This document shows positions 48,216 to 59,520 of a DNA stretch of 64,000 nucleotides, in pieces (within the stretch, counting starts at the first letter, position 1; each line of letters opens with the position of its first letter). Made by a program: the position numbers and the translations under genes. This DNA is from Branchiostoma floridae. Taxonomy: Eukaryota > Chordata > Leptocardii > Amphioxiformes > Branchiostomatidae. The notes under the pieces were generated by a model, which searched no databases, was not told the DNA's origin, and was given only the letters and a program-made list of their open reading frames with translations. The stretch covers positions 12,139,330-12,203,329 of the forward strand of contig NC_049986.1 in the NCBI RefSeq assembly GCF_000003815.2, read 5' to 3'.

Positions 48216-49094
48216 ACACAGCGGAGATGGCGGGGCCAGAACTGGGCGTAACACAACGGAGATATATAGTGGGAACAGAAATAGGCATACAATGTACGCC
48301 AACGTAGACACCATGAGTGGTTACAGCCCCAGTAACTTTTCACTGTATTTGTTTTATTTCCATTCCCAAATACTTTGAAAATTTGAAATGCTTTATACTA
48401 GTAGTTAGTATTGTTAATGATAAGGGTAAATTATACACGTATGATTAGGATTGTTAGGAATCTGGGACATATTTGAATATTGATGTTTGTTTTGATCAAG
48501 GATTTGATCAACAAATTGCAAACGCATACAAATCGTTATTTGACAAGATACAATAATCATATCATCCTCTCATAAACCAATGCTTCAAATTTATCAACAT
48601 TGATCATGATGTCCACCGATGCTGCTCGATCTTACATATTAAAGGTACTGTTGTCAACTTAAGTATCATACAAAAATTGATTCACCTTTTCTTAGCTCTC
48701 AATGTTGCAAATATAAAGATAATGTGATGGTGTTATGAACCAGAATAGCATTAAACGTTCAATGTTTACATGTGATTCAATAAACCCATCATCCACCGGG
48801 AATCAAAACCGTCTACACGTCATTTTTCAACACCTCAGCACACCGTACATGAGTTGCCATCATCTTTTAAACTCAGATATCAGCAAGCATGACCTATACA
48901 TGCTAAACGCCGATATCTAAATGAAGTTATTTTACCTACTAAGACTCTTATCTCAATTGTTACTATTCTGATATTTTGATATCGATAAAAGCACTAGCTG
49001 TATGATCACACAGATCTTGGAGAACCGGTGCGTTCTGGATTTCGGGTTGACATTGATGAGAGATATGCCTGAATCGCCCCGTAGATATGAGCTA
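48216..49094. other. 3' flank between SOUL and first SLC22 gene
   Basis: The SOUL gene ends at 48215 (plus) and the SLC22 gene ends at 49095 (minus), so both 3' UTRs converge here. A plus-strand AATAAA is at 48779-48784. From about 48710 the sequence matches 61985-62430, the flank of the second SLC22 copy (for example ATGATGGTGT-like, TTCAATAAACCCATCA, CAACACCTCAGCACAC). No further gene seen. Confidence 0.6.
48779..48784 (+). terminator. Candidate polyadenylation signal AATAAA
   Basis: This is the first AATAAA on the plus strand after the SOUL stop codon, 564 bases downstream. It lies inside the segment duplicated with the SLC22 flank (second copy at 62082-62087), so its origin may not be the SOUL gene. 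Confidence 0.4.
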
Positions 49095-52000
49095 TCAAAA
49101 CTCTTCATGATGGAAAACGTCATTGTCGCAGATCACGTGGCCACTAACAACAACAGGTCCACGGTTGTGTTCGGGTTCGGTTGTCTTGTCTGTTGTGCCA
49201 ATCTTTGTTTGCTGCTTTCTGTGGATACAATTGTGAGAACGCAACATGAGCATTATGTAAAAATATAGAAATTAATCATGAAATTCTGATTCAACTAAAC
49301 ACAATGAGTGTTGTCATCCCAAATCCTACCTTCCCAACTTCTCTCCGTCTTCAAGTGTATCCGGCAAGGGGATTCCGAACGTCTCGGGAAGACTGAAGAC
49401 TCCGGCCCCGCCGAGAGTGCAGAGTATCCCGAACGTGAGCATGGGGAGGGGCGGCCACACGTCCGCCAGCAGGGACACGAACGGGGACAGGATGCCGCCT
49501 GCACGGGACGACATGTTGGCCACGCCAACACCCATCGTCCTGAAGCAAAATGGATCAGAGTTAATAACGTCGTCAACGCTTCACCATTTCGTGGACTCCA
49601 ACATATCTACCATCAGAACACAAACATGGCTAGGAGGAAAAGGAACGGGTATACAGGTTAAAGTGATCATCAAACAAAGTGCACAGAGATATGGTTGCTG
49701 AACCATTGTGTCTTATGCACAATTCCCGACCAGACCGCCCTACCTGACTACGGTGGGGAAGACCTCCGGGGAGTACACGGTCAGGGTTGTGAAGGCGACG
49801 CCGATGGCACACCGACCGAGCAGGGAGATGTACCGGATAACATCCTGTCGTTCTGTAACACAATAACACATCATTTATGAAGGTTAGATATTCAGGTAAA
49901 CAATATTCAAGTGCAATTCAATCTCCACAACTGGATAAAAACGTATATTTACTTCCGGATGTTTCGAGTGACATCCATCACTCTTCTTCAGCGTCACTAT
50001 ATTCTAGTATGAAACGTACGAAAGTGCCAAACGTACGAAAGTGCCAAACGTACGAAAGTGCCAAACGTACGAAAGTGCCAAACGTACGAAAGTGCCAAAC
50101 GTACAAAAGTGCCAAACGTACGAAAGTGCCAAACGTACGAAAGTGCCAAACGTACGAAAGTGCCACAAACACCCAGTGAACTACCCTGCAGGTCCCCTTT
50201 TTCCAATTGGGACCTATGCCTTAGATCCTAGTCAAAGCCTCGTTGAATATCGTACGACAATCGTGCGTCTTTAAAGTACCACCGGCTCACCTGTTGGTGT
50301 TGCTGCTACTGCCAGACAGGCGGCTCCTGACAGAAACAGAAATCCACCAACCACAGGCCTCCTCCCCCACTTCTCCATGGCAACCAAGCCCACCAGGGAC
50401 AGCCCGATCTCCAGCAGTGCGCCGAGGACGAAGTTCAGGTAGGGGTCACCGGCAAGGTCAGCAGAACCAATGATCAAGGCGTAGTACACAACCACAGTGG
50501 CAAACCTAGCCAACGCACAAGACGTAATATCAATTAGGGGCGTTCATCATCATCATCCGGGATGCTTGCCCGGACCAGGTCCGCCCTCTCCTTCCAGACG
50601 TCTCTGTCCCCTATGCTCCCATGTATTGAGAACCATGTTACATTCATGTCCTAAAAAATTTATATCAAGCCCGAAAAACCCTCCCTACCATGAAAATTCC
50701 CCTTTTCAACCCTTAAAACGCGTGTTTTTTCAACATTCGAAGGTTCTTCTATTGGTAAAGTAGAGCGTAAAAATGATGCTCTGTGAATACATTTCATTTG
50801 TCTGTTTACTAATTACGAGGCCGAAATTAAAGACACAAATCATTTCCAAACAGTCGCCACAGTTTCACCGCGCTGTTACTATTTAGGACATCACCAAAAA
50901 GACTACGATTCTACTACAATCACAAAACCAACTCATTATGCAGAACGTGGGACAGTTTATTCATTTATACCACAAGTCAAATCCCATAATAGTGAACCTA
51001 CTATCTTATTGTGGATTAGACATTAGTGCTATGTGCTCCATCGCTAGTACATTGTTGTTACTTTGAGATTGTACACAAAAGCAGCCTTTGCTTTGGGCTA
51101 ATGATTTTGCAAACAACACAAATGTGTTGCTACGGCAAAATGGTTACGCGGCAAAACGTCTAGAAACCTAATTAGGTTGGTCTGGTATGTGAAAGTTCTG
51201 CCTGAACAAACAAACTATCTAATCAAAGTAGTCGTCTGCTGGTGTTATGGAATCTCTCTACTGTTGACGTGCAATCGTGCATCCTGGCCCTTCCAGCTTT
51301 GATAACATACTCAATTTGATGTCGTAACTGATACACAGTTCCTGGCACGTTAAATGTCGTTTATATCAGCAGAGAATGGGTCGGCTTGCATATGAAAGCT
51401 GTGTGATTAACAGTTAAAATCTCCTAACACCTGGAATGTACTGCCGTAGGAATCAATCAAGCAATCATCCACAATAGGTGGCATTGACTGATGTATGGCG
51501 ACTGTATGCTGTAGGTGCCACGGTAGGGTATGGAGAATTTCCGATGCTGGGTATCAGTCCAAAGCACTTCTAAAATCTTTTTGCAGGATATCAACAAATT
51601 CTTGACGACCTTTATTTTTAGTCTTTTGATAACCAATAAATATACTATGATTAGTTTCTTTCAGTTTAAAGTCTAAAAAACGCATATGTTCACACATAGA
51701 CAACGTTCGACAAACTAGCATTGTCCTGCATGACAAGCACGATTGATTGCATTCTTTGAGGGTGTGTAATTAAGATTCCGCTCATTGTTGAGGCAAATAT
51801 ACTAATCAAAGGGCCCATCGTGAACATATTTCTACGTTGTACTCAATCAAAATTAAGGACGCTTTGAATGTTGGCAAAAAAACGACACGTTTTTTTTCAG
51901 GGTAGGGGGAGGTTTGTGGACGAAAGTTTCAAAACAATTTCACAGCAATGCTTTTGAATATGTATGGTAGTGCTTTGTCAAAATCTCTGATATCGTAGTG

Positions 52001-55000
52001 CCTGACATACTATATGAAACTTCACTAGCTTCAAAAGAACTTTTTAAAATTCGTACAAACCATCAATGGCGATGCTGTCGAGTACGTATCATAGCTGTGT
52101 TGGTTAATGAAAATGCATACAGATTACTAATAGTACATGTATGATGTAATTCTTACCAGACTGAAGACATGGTTACTGTGATCATCCTCAGACGAGGACC
52201 CCGGAACAGGTCGATCAGGTTGTACTTCTTAGACTTTTCCCTGGGTTCTTTGTCCTTCGGTTTAGTGACTTTTTCGTAAACCTCGTCTGGTATGGTGACC
52301 CTGTTGAACTTAGCTGCTTTCTGGATGCTGATTTTGGCTTGCTCGGTTCTGTTGTTGCTTAGGAGCCATCTTGGGGATTCCGGAAGAAGCCTACAGGTGT
52401 CAGTTTACAGAAAGACAACTCGTGCTTCATTGTAACTTCTTATTTATTGGAAATTTCAGTAAAAATAGTGCACTTGATACAGGTCAGATTCTTGCAAGAT
52501 CAACCAATCCGCATAGCGGCGCTGATGAGGCCTAGGAATTAAACGTTGTGTTTCCTGTTTCCCTGTCTACTCTCGAAAAATCTGCCGACCCTAGATTTTT
52601 TTTGTGTGGGCAGTGGAGTCACATAGCTTCCAGTTAGAATTTTTATTCAGCCTGCTTCCAATTCAAGGAAAGAAACACTGCTTGTCATATCTAATGAAGG
52701 ATAAGTATATCAACAGATTTGTGAAAAAAAAAGATAATCCCTACCTGCTGACTCTAAATCTTTTTCAGGACTGAAACAGGCAATACAGCGTTTTTTCCTA
52801 GGCCTAAGTGTTATATAAACAACGGTTCTAGGTAAATAACGTACCACCAGTACGAGAGGAGCGGCGCCGACATAACTGCCAAGGCCAGCTGGAGACTCCA
52901 CCAATCACGCAAGAAGTACGCAAGACCTCCGAGAAACACAGTTCCAACGGCCCAGCTCAACGAAATTGTCATTCCCACCACATTCCGCTTGGAGGAGCCG
53001 ATGACTTCTATGGCTGGAGACAAAAAGTGGGAAGACATTTTTTGTCAAAAAGGTGCCATTTTTGACGGGTATCTCATTGGGCTGCGATAACTTGTGCTAT
53101 ACATGTAGAAAATCCCGACAGATTTTCGAATTTTCGCACTTCACAGAATCAGGAATAAAACAGAACCAGTCGGAATGAAGAATTTTCAATATTCACACCA
53201 CATTAACGAGGTGAGATGAGAAGCAAGCTTATAAATGTAACGTTACCTAGAGTTAGGCCAACGTAGAAGAGACCGTTGGCAGCCCCGCCGGCAAGCAGGC
53301 GGAGAACCAGGAAGATGACGTAATCTGTGGTGAAGGCAGCAGCCAGTCCTGAACCCATCTGCAGCACGATACAGGCTACAACTGTGGGGCGGCGCCCAAA
53401 TCTGACAAAACACAGAAAACATGGTTGAATTGCTTTGAGTGACTGGTTTCAGGTAGAATGGCTAGCTATTAACTTAACGGTCGACAGTGAATTTGGCTGC
53501 CTTATTTTGTGAGAGATTTTTCAGCATTTTGTGAGCCTTAGTAGCCTGAGTATCATCCTAGTTTATTTAGTAGTTAGCTTAGGCCTACGTCACATTTCCC
53601 AAAAGAAAATGGAAAGCATGTTATAAAAGACCCAAAACAACTCAAGAAGTAGAAAGAATAGATGTGAGCATTATATTATTACGTATATATTTCTATTTTT
53701 CGTTCCCACAACATACAGCCCGGCCGGGCCCCGGTTTGGAAATGGTCTACCGGGATGTACTCAGGCTACGCCTCAGTGAAGTTGGTTGGGTGAACGTTAC
53801 TAGAGAAACGTCCAATGTGCGGAAAAACAAACGCACGAAACACTTGAAGTGGACAGAAAGGACAGAGATTAATCAGGCGCCGACATGACAAAGCCTCAAG
53901 CTTCATTCAGTTGACGAGATAATTATCATGCAACCCCGCTTCTGTTGACACGACAGAAAAGTACCCGATACCCCAGAGCCATCCATGCATCCTGGTCAGT
54001 GAACTCTGGCAAAGTTGAATGACCTTCTAAGACCTTGCGCACATACTATTCCCCTACCCCCCAAAGAGAGTCACGATTCGTGGCCATGGCTTTATGTTTG
54101 CATAACAAAGATGGAATGCTGTATTGTGCTGACAATTGATAGACATGTTCATATGCGGTAACTAAGATACATGTGGTTCATACGTCTATACGTGCTGATG
54201 CAATTATGGTACTCGTAGTACTGAGATGGTGAGGACTTTTTAGTAGAAAATGGCAAAAAGTAAACGTTTCAGGGCATTGACCGCTGATGCACTTACATAA
54301 TGTTTATATGTAAACGATGTGTCACTTACATCTTGTTTCCATGTACATATGTTTGTCCCGAAGAAGACGACAAGATAACAAGGCGAGTAGAAACAATGGA
54401 TTTCTGACGGAATGAAACCATGGTAACGATTGTGTACCTGTCTGATGTCGTTCCCGAGATGAGTCCCCCAGCGCTCACCCCCACCATGAAGATGGACTGT
54501 CCCAGTTCCTTTAACCAGTGTCGCTCACACACCAGGTTGTACTGGAAGAAGGCAAATTACAAATGTGTAACTTGAATGACAGTTTGCTTTAAGAACTTAA
54601 CGCGGAATCCATGGACTTTGCCATCACGGCCTGTGTTCACAATGAATGAAAGGGCATTGATGTAGATATCGATATTCCCAGCACCAAAAAAAAAACAATT
54701 GTGAAGAATGTTCAGCTGTACATAATGTTCAGTATGCACATGCATACGTTCTGTATCTGTATCTGTATAGCCAGTACAACTGCCCTTCTGTGTAACACAC
54801 AAGCTATAGCTCCGGCAGGCACACGTTATGTCATCGGCTGTTTACATTATATTACACTGAACGACCTCATTTACAAATCTGACTGCAACTGTTTGGGTTC
54901 TGCTGCGTTGTTTTTAAAGATACATTGCAATGCAGCTAAAATATATCTTTAAACAACAACACAGCGCAGCTACAAATACAGTTTATTTATTTATTTTTAA

Positions 55001-55620
55001 GTAGTGGAAGTCAAATGTTACTAACTACCAGATGGTTAACTTTATAGAATGTTTGCAAGACGCCACTGGATAATGTACTGTGAGGCATCCACTGGCAAGT
55101 AGTACACGCAACTATTTCTGCATCGATCTCACTAGCATAATGGACAGAAATACACTTCTTTTGTGGTGGGCATAGGCACGCTCTTGACCATGCCGACCTA
55201 TATATTTGCTGAATTCACTATTTACTAATCGTGAGATACCATCGTACTTACGTCTGTCACAACAGTGCTGTGATACACGCTCTGGTCGTACTCCCAACCG
55301 TCGCGACATCTTACTGTTTGGTTACTCCCCGCGGATGTTCCACCAGTTCCATTGTACATCAGACAAGAGCTGTACCTCCACGTGCCGTCCACGTTTTCCA
55401 TGGGAACGCTCAAGTTGAGACTCTCGGAAGGATGGCCGTACATCGCCGAGGAGTCGTTCTGGTAGAGGCGGCAGTGGTGCGCCGGTGTGGCCGCTAGGAA
55501 AGCCTGGGCGAACATGGTTGCCCCGACAGACGGACCGACCAGGACGATGAGTAGAGCTGCCAGTTTCTGGTACCTGCCGAACTCACCGAGGTACTGTCGC
55601 AGTACATCTTCGTACTCCAT
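49095..55620 (-). CDS. SLC22-family organic ion transporter, copy A
   Basis: Nine exons join in frame: 55252-55620, 54438-54541, 53247-53401, 52845-53013, 52157-52390, 50291-50505, 49744-49852, 49330-49539, 49095-49218. The sum is 1689 bases, or 562 residues, the usual SLC22 length. It starts MEYEDVLRQYLGEFGRYQ, as in OCT/OCTN proteins. A large glycosylated loop with Cys and NxS/T sequons follows TM1, then CRDGWEYDQSVYHSTVVTD and NLVCERHWLKELGQSIFMVG, the SLC22 signature before TM2. The GTTSDRFGRRP loop is the MFS motif. LPESPRWLLSNNR ends the first half, EKWGRRP lies in the second half, and PETFGIPLPDTLEDGE near the C-terminus is the family ending. It should act in the plasma membrane as a polyspecific carrier of organic cations, carnitine or anions; the substrate cannot be read. 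The last exon frame is confirmed by copy B. Confidence 0.92.
49918..49998 (-). repeat. Dispersed repeat with hammerhead-like core
   Basis: Read on the minus strand: CTGAAGA, a GAGTGA/TCACTC stem with loop TGGATG, GAAAC, then an AAGTAAATATACG stretch and TATCCAGTTGTGGAGATTG. It matches the repeat at 20324-20390. It is in the intron between SLC22 exons 6 and 7. Confidence 0.6.
50012..50164. repeat. 17-bp minisatellite, nine copies
   Basis: The unit AAACGTACGAAAGTGCC is repeated nine times with a single variant (GTACAAAAG in one unit). It lies in the sixth intron of SLC22 copy A, right beside the dispersed repeat at 49918-49998, and I see no equivalent in the same intron of copy B. The RLALSYVWHF-type frames on the minus strand are artefacts. 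Confidence 0.95.
54750..54812 (-). repeat. Dispersed 3' tail of the non-LTR element
   Basis: CTGTATCTGTATCTGTATAG followed by CCAGTACAACTGCCCTTCTG and TGTAACACACAAGCT is a diverged copy of the tail at 46798-46862. It lies in the first SLC22 intron. Confidence 0.6.
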
Positions 55621-58600
55621 GATGACACAGCACTAGATTATCAAGGCAATTGAAACATCTTTTAATGAAACATCAGCAACCGAGATGCAAGGACACAGGT
55701 ATCCAGGTGTTATCGGATACGTATGAGAAGGTCGCGATGACCTCCAAACCATTGGAGGATGTCGAGGTTGAAGGTCATGTTCCCTTATATGGACTGTTGT
55801 CCTCTACCTGTCTGCTATCAACGCCTTTCTGTCATTCACGCTATTTGTCTTTACACCAGGGTGTGGGCTAGGCTGGACAGACAAGTGTTGTCTGTGAATT
55901 GATATCATCCGATTTTCTGAAACGTTTAAGGTGTTTGGGTTCTAATTTCTATATTAGCTTATCAGAAACTAAGAGCCAAACCATTTCGATTACTATTTGT
56001 TAGCCGCTTTTTTTATTCAATCCATGCTATGCTCGAGTAACATATAATACAATGTGCTTCAATACGATTTACAGTAGGATTACAGTTACAGTTACAGGTC
56101 TAAGGATAAGATACATCTATTACCAGGTCTAATTACAATACAGAGGTGGGGAGTCTAAATAATACAGAGAGAGTTGGTCTAACCAACTAGTATGCAATCC
56201 AACTGATAAATATTTTCATACAATCTCTAAGGTCAACTAACATAAAAAAGCTTGTCTAACTTAGCCAATACTGTTGGGTGCTCTCACCACCCAACCAATC
56301 AGGGATTACCTAACCTGCTAATCGCTGTTCTCTACGTGACTCAATTCTCCCATTGTCTACAAACAACACCTTTCTGTCATTCACAAATTATAGCCACCCA
56401 CTCGTAATACAGACAATACAATTATTGTTTCAGAGAGTTTTACAAACTTTCTCCACATTGAATCGATAATTCTTCATTTTTCCGCCGTTCAGTGTTCTTG
56501 ACCATTATAAGCACTATTTATAAAGTACTTCGATTTAGGCACTATTTGTTCACTGTCCGTACGTTTACCCCTTTTACCTTTGTCTGTTACAACACTCCCT
56601 TACCTATCAAGTATTAGTAAGAAGAATAAATCACTATGCTTCACGTTTTGCCTGCGGGCTGACCGTGGCGTGGGTCGTTCGTTCGTTCGTGCTGATTTCA
56701 CGACCGTATGTCATGGTTTGTAACCACACGTAATAGTTAACTACTCAAAAATACTTACGCTGTTGAAAAGGGCTGATGATATTCCCGAAACTCCCGAAGA
56801 TCTTGGACCTATTTTGCTACAGGTTTCTAGTTATTGGTCTTCATTGGTCTTTCGAAGTGAGCTAAACAACAAATGGCCGTACCTAGCTTTGGAATGTGAG
56901 ACACCTACGCCTATAGAGGAACAAACCATATCATCACGTGGGGGAAGTTGTGGCAACCAAATACTAGTAGCTGTTATCACTGTGTTCTGAATACATATGC
57001 ATTGATGGACTCGTGGGTGAAACTGGTAGAAATGTACTAGTATTGTCTACAGCATTTTTACCCGTCTATTCTTAATCCCCTTGTCCTTAAAACCCCATAT
57101 CTACACAGCATAATTGTATAGTGTACTTCACCATGGAAGAGTCGAAACAACCCGATTTAACGACTGCAAACCTCTGACCCGCCGACATTACAAGTTTTAC
57201 AACTGGTATGGTATTTGTCGTGTGCGAAGTGCTACAAGAAAGGATCGTCCATTAGCTGAAGCGTTCACTAGAGCAATATCTTCGCTTGTCAAATCGCTAA
57301 GCAGAAGACTCAGCTGCATTTGCACAAGGGGAGGTTTGAGGACATCTAGATCAGGTTCGACATTTGTTACGTATTTTTCTTGATTATTAGCTAGTCAGCT
57401 ATTGATAATGGCGGCAGCACATTTCCGGTTAGATACATTTATGTTTACAGTGCCGTTTGTGAGCTTTGGCTGGGAGTGTTTTGGTCTTTTGTTTGTGGAC
57501 TCCAGAAGCTGAGGATGGATATTTATGATATTTGGTATGTTAGTAGGTTTCAGCAAAACAAAGGACAAGTTCGATTATCGATCACCTGGCATAATGTGGC
57601 AGGAAATTGGTACTTGTGGCTTTTGGAAGTTGATGAAGGGTGAATTTCATTGCTTTTGCCGCCGGGCTGACCATGGGTCGTTGGTTATGGGTAGTAACCG
57701 CACGTAATCGATACATACCTGTTCGTAGTTGATAGTATTCCTCGCGAAATCCCCGAAGATCTTACAATTGGGTCAATTCTACAGCAGGTTTGAGTGATTG
57801 GTCTTCCTCTGTCTTTTGAAGTAAACAAATCCGGTTGGTACAGCAGTGCCCCGCCGCCACACGGCATTATGATGCGCCCGATAACGGGGTTAATATTAAA
57901 CCTTCTCAAATTGAAGCAGATAAGTGGACTAATTCTGAGCATGGTGTCATTGGCGGACGGAAAGACATGAGCGTCGGAAAAGGTTTGTGTTTTGAATTGC
58001 TTTTGTCTGTAGCTAGAGAAAATGACGGTTGTTATGAAGCTATTCTGAGGTGGAGCAGTATTTTAGAAGTTTGAGATACAGGTAGGTCTCCTTTCAGCAC
58101 TTGTCTCGGTCTGCACGCTTCCCTGGTGTGTCAGCCATGAGGAACCTACTACCATAAATCAAGGGGAAACGATGATGATCAGAGGGGGGCGGTTTGTTTT
58201 GTGGCCGCGGGCTGTAACACTTGAACCTCCTTGGTAGTGCAAACAAGTAAGAACCGTAAGATTCCAGTGAGACCCCTGAGTGAACCCCAACACTGCTTGT
58301 AATCGCAACGGACCATAGAGGGAGCCCCAACCCTGGGGGCCTACACGCTCCTTTTGCGCAAGGCGTAAGTGTATAAGCCTAAGCTATGTTGATTTCCAGT
58401 ATTTCTTAGGGAAAGTTGGCTTATTCACGTAATAGAGAGGTGACCAAATCTTAACCAAATCAATGTCTTTGAGTTTAGCGTAATGCATATGGGGTTCCTC
58501 ATCGACGTAGAGCATTGTCTGAATCCCCACAAGGGCCCCATTGGGTACTTTTTCTATTAAGTAGATAAAGGGGCTTTGGAAATAAGTAGACCAAACATAT

Positions 58601-59520
58601 CAACTACGGTATCTGAGGGCATTCCGTTGGCGAAAACATCACGTTGTTGTTTGGGAGATTTTGTTGTTTTTGCTTTTGTTAGAGTTACCACAGCATTCTT
58701 CATTCTTATTAGCATAATTTGAGTTTTTAGCCAGTAAAGTATTTAGCCAGCAAATATGCAGAAAAGATAAGACTGGTTTAGCTGAAAGGACGCGCGCCAA
58801 TAATGAATTCAGGAGAAAATACGTTTAATCAATTGTCGTGAACTGATTTACATATTCAACGACCTCTTATAGCCCCCGTCACAAACTGGCCGACGTGCTG
58901 CCAAGCTCCAAATGGGCATTTTTTTGACGAAGAACGACCGTCGTCCTTGCTATTATGCGGGCTTCGGAATATTTTTAGCAGCTCGGCCGATGTTCGCGGG
59001 TCCCTGGAAGCTGTGCATGAATTCAACGAGGCCTGGGCGACGGATTTGGAGCTTTTTATGGGATTTTGGATTAGTTAACCGCAAAATTCCTGTCATGTGT
59101 ATTATTTTAATGTGCCCGTCCACCCCACTCATGTGCTATGTATTTCCCACAACTCAGAAATCAAATTTGGTCGAGATATTGGCTTTTTACCGGGTTAGTC
59201 GATTGTCACTTCGTCCATGTCCAAGACGGTATAGACGTCACCCGAGCCCCGTCCGATTTGTGACGGGACAGATTTCTGCGAAAGAGTAAGGTCGACACTC
59301 AGGCGATTCTGAACGGTATATTGTTTGTCAACTCATACCATGATAATGCCACTATCAAAATGAAGTCAGTGCGTGTTTTGTATATCCCCATACACACCCA
59401 GTTCAGATCTTCACCTTAATGTGATCGTTCTTTCAGGTACTGACTATGAATTATTTCCCCTACAGGTGTCTAACAGATCAATAAGGTTATAGAGAGTCCA
59501 CGGATATATGAGACAACACC
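55621..59520. other. Intergenic between SLC22 copy A and the Kelch gene
   Basis: The SLC22 gene runs left from 55620 and the Kelch gene runs right from 59521, so both promoters lie here. Two diverged copies of about 200 bp occur near 56645-56870 and 57655-57840 (shared CGGGCTGACC, CCGAAGATCTT and TTGGTCTTC motifs). CTTTCTGTCATTCAC recurs at about 55828 and 56371. An inverted-repeat element lies at 58875-59267. I cannot support a gene here. Confidence 0.45.
58875..59267. mobile_element. Possible inverted-repeat element, CCCGTCACAAA ends
   Basis: CCCGTCACAAA at 58875 is answered by TTTGTGACGGG ending at 59267. The interior has an open frame without recognisable features. No target duplication was found, so this is tentative. 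It lies just upstream of the Kelch gene. Confidence 0.45.

Noticed and set aside
49978-50206. RLALSYVWHF repeat proteins
   Set aside because: They come from the 17-bp minisatellite in an SLC22 intron.
57114-58074. Open frames of 79-89 residues between SLC22 and Kelch
   Set aside because: The nearby sequence is a diverged duplicate, but no domain, splice pattern or conserved frame supports a gene.
58912-59289. 125-residue open frame upstream of the Kelch gene
   Set aside because: It lies inside a likely inverted-repeat element and shows no family motif.
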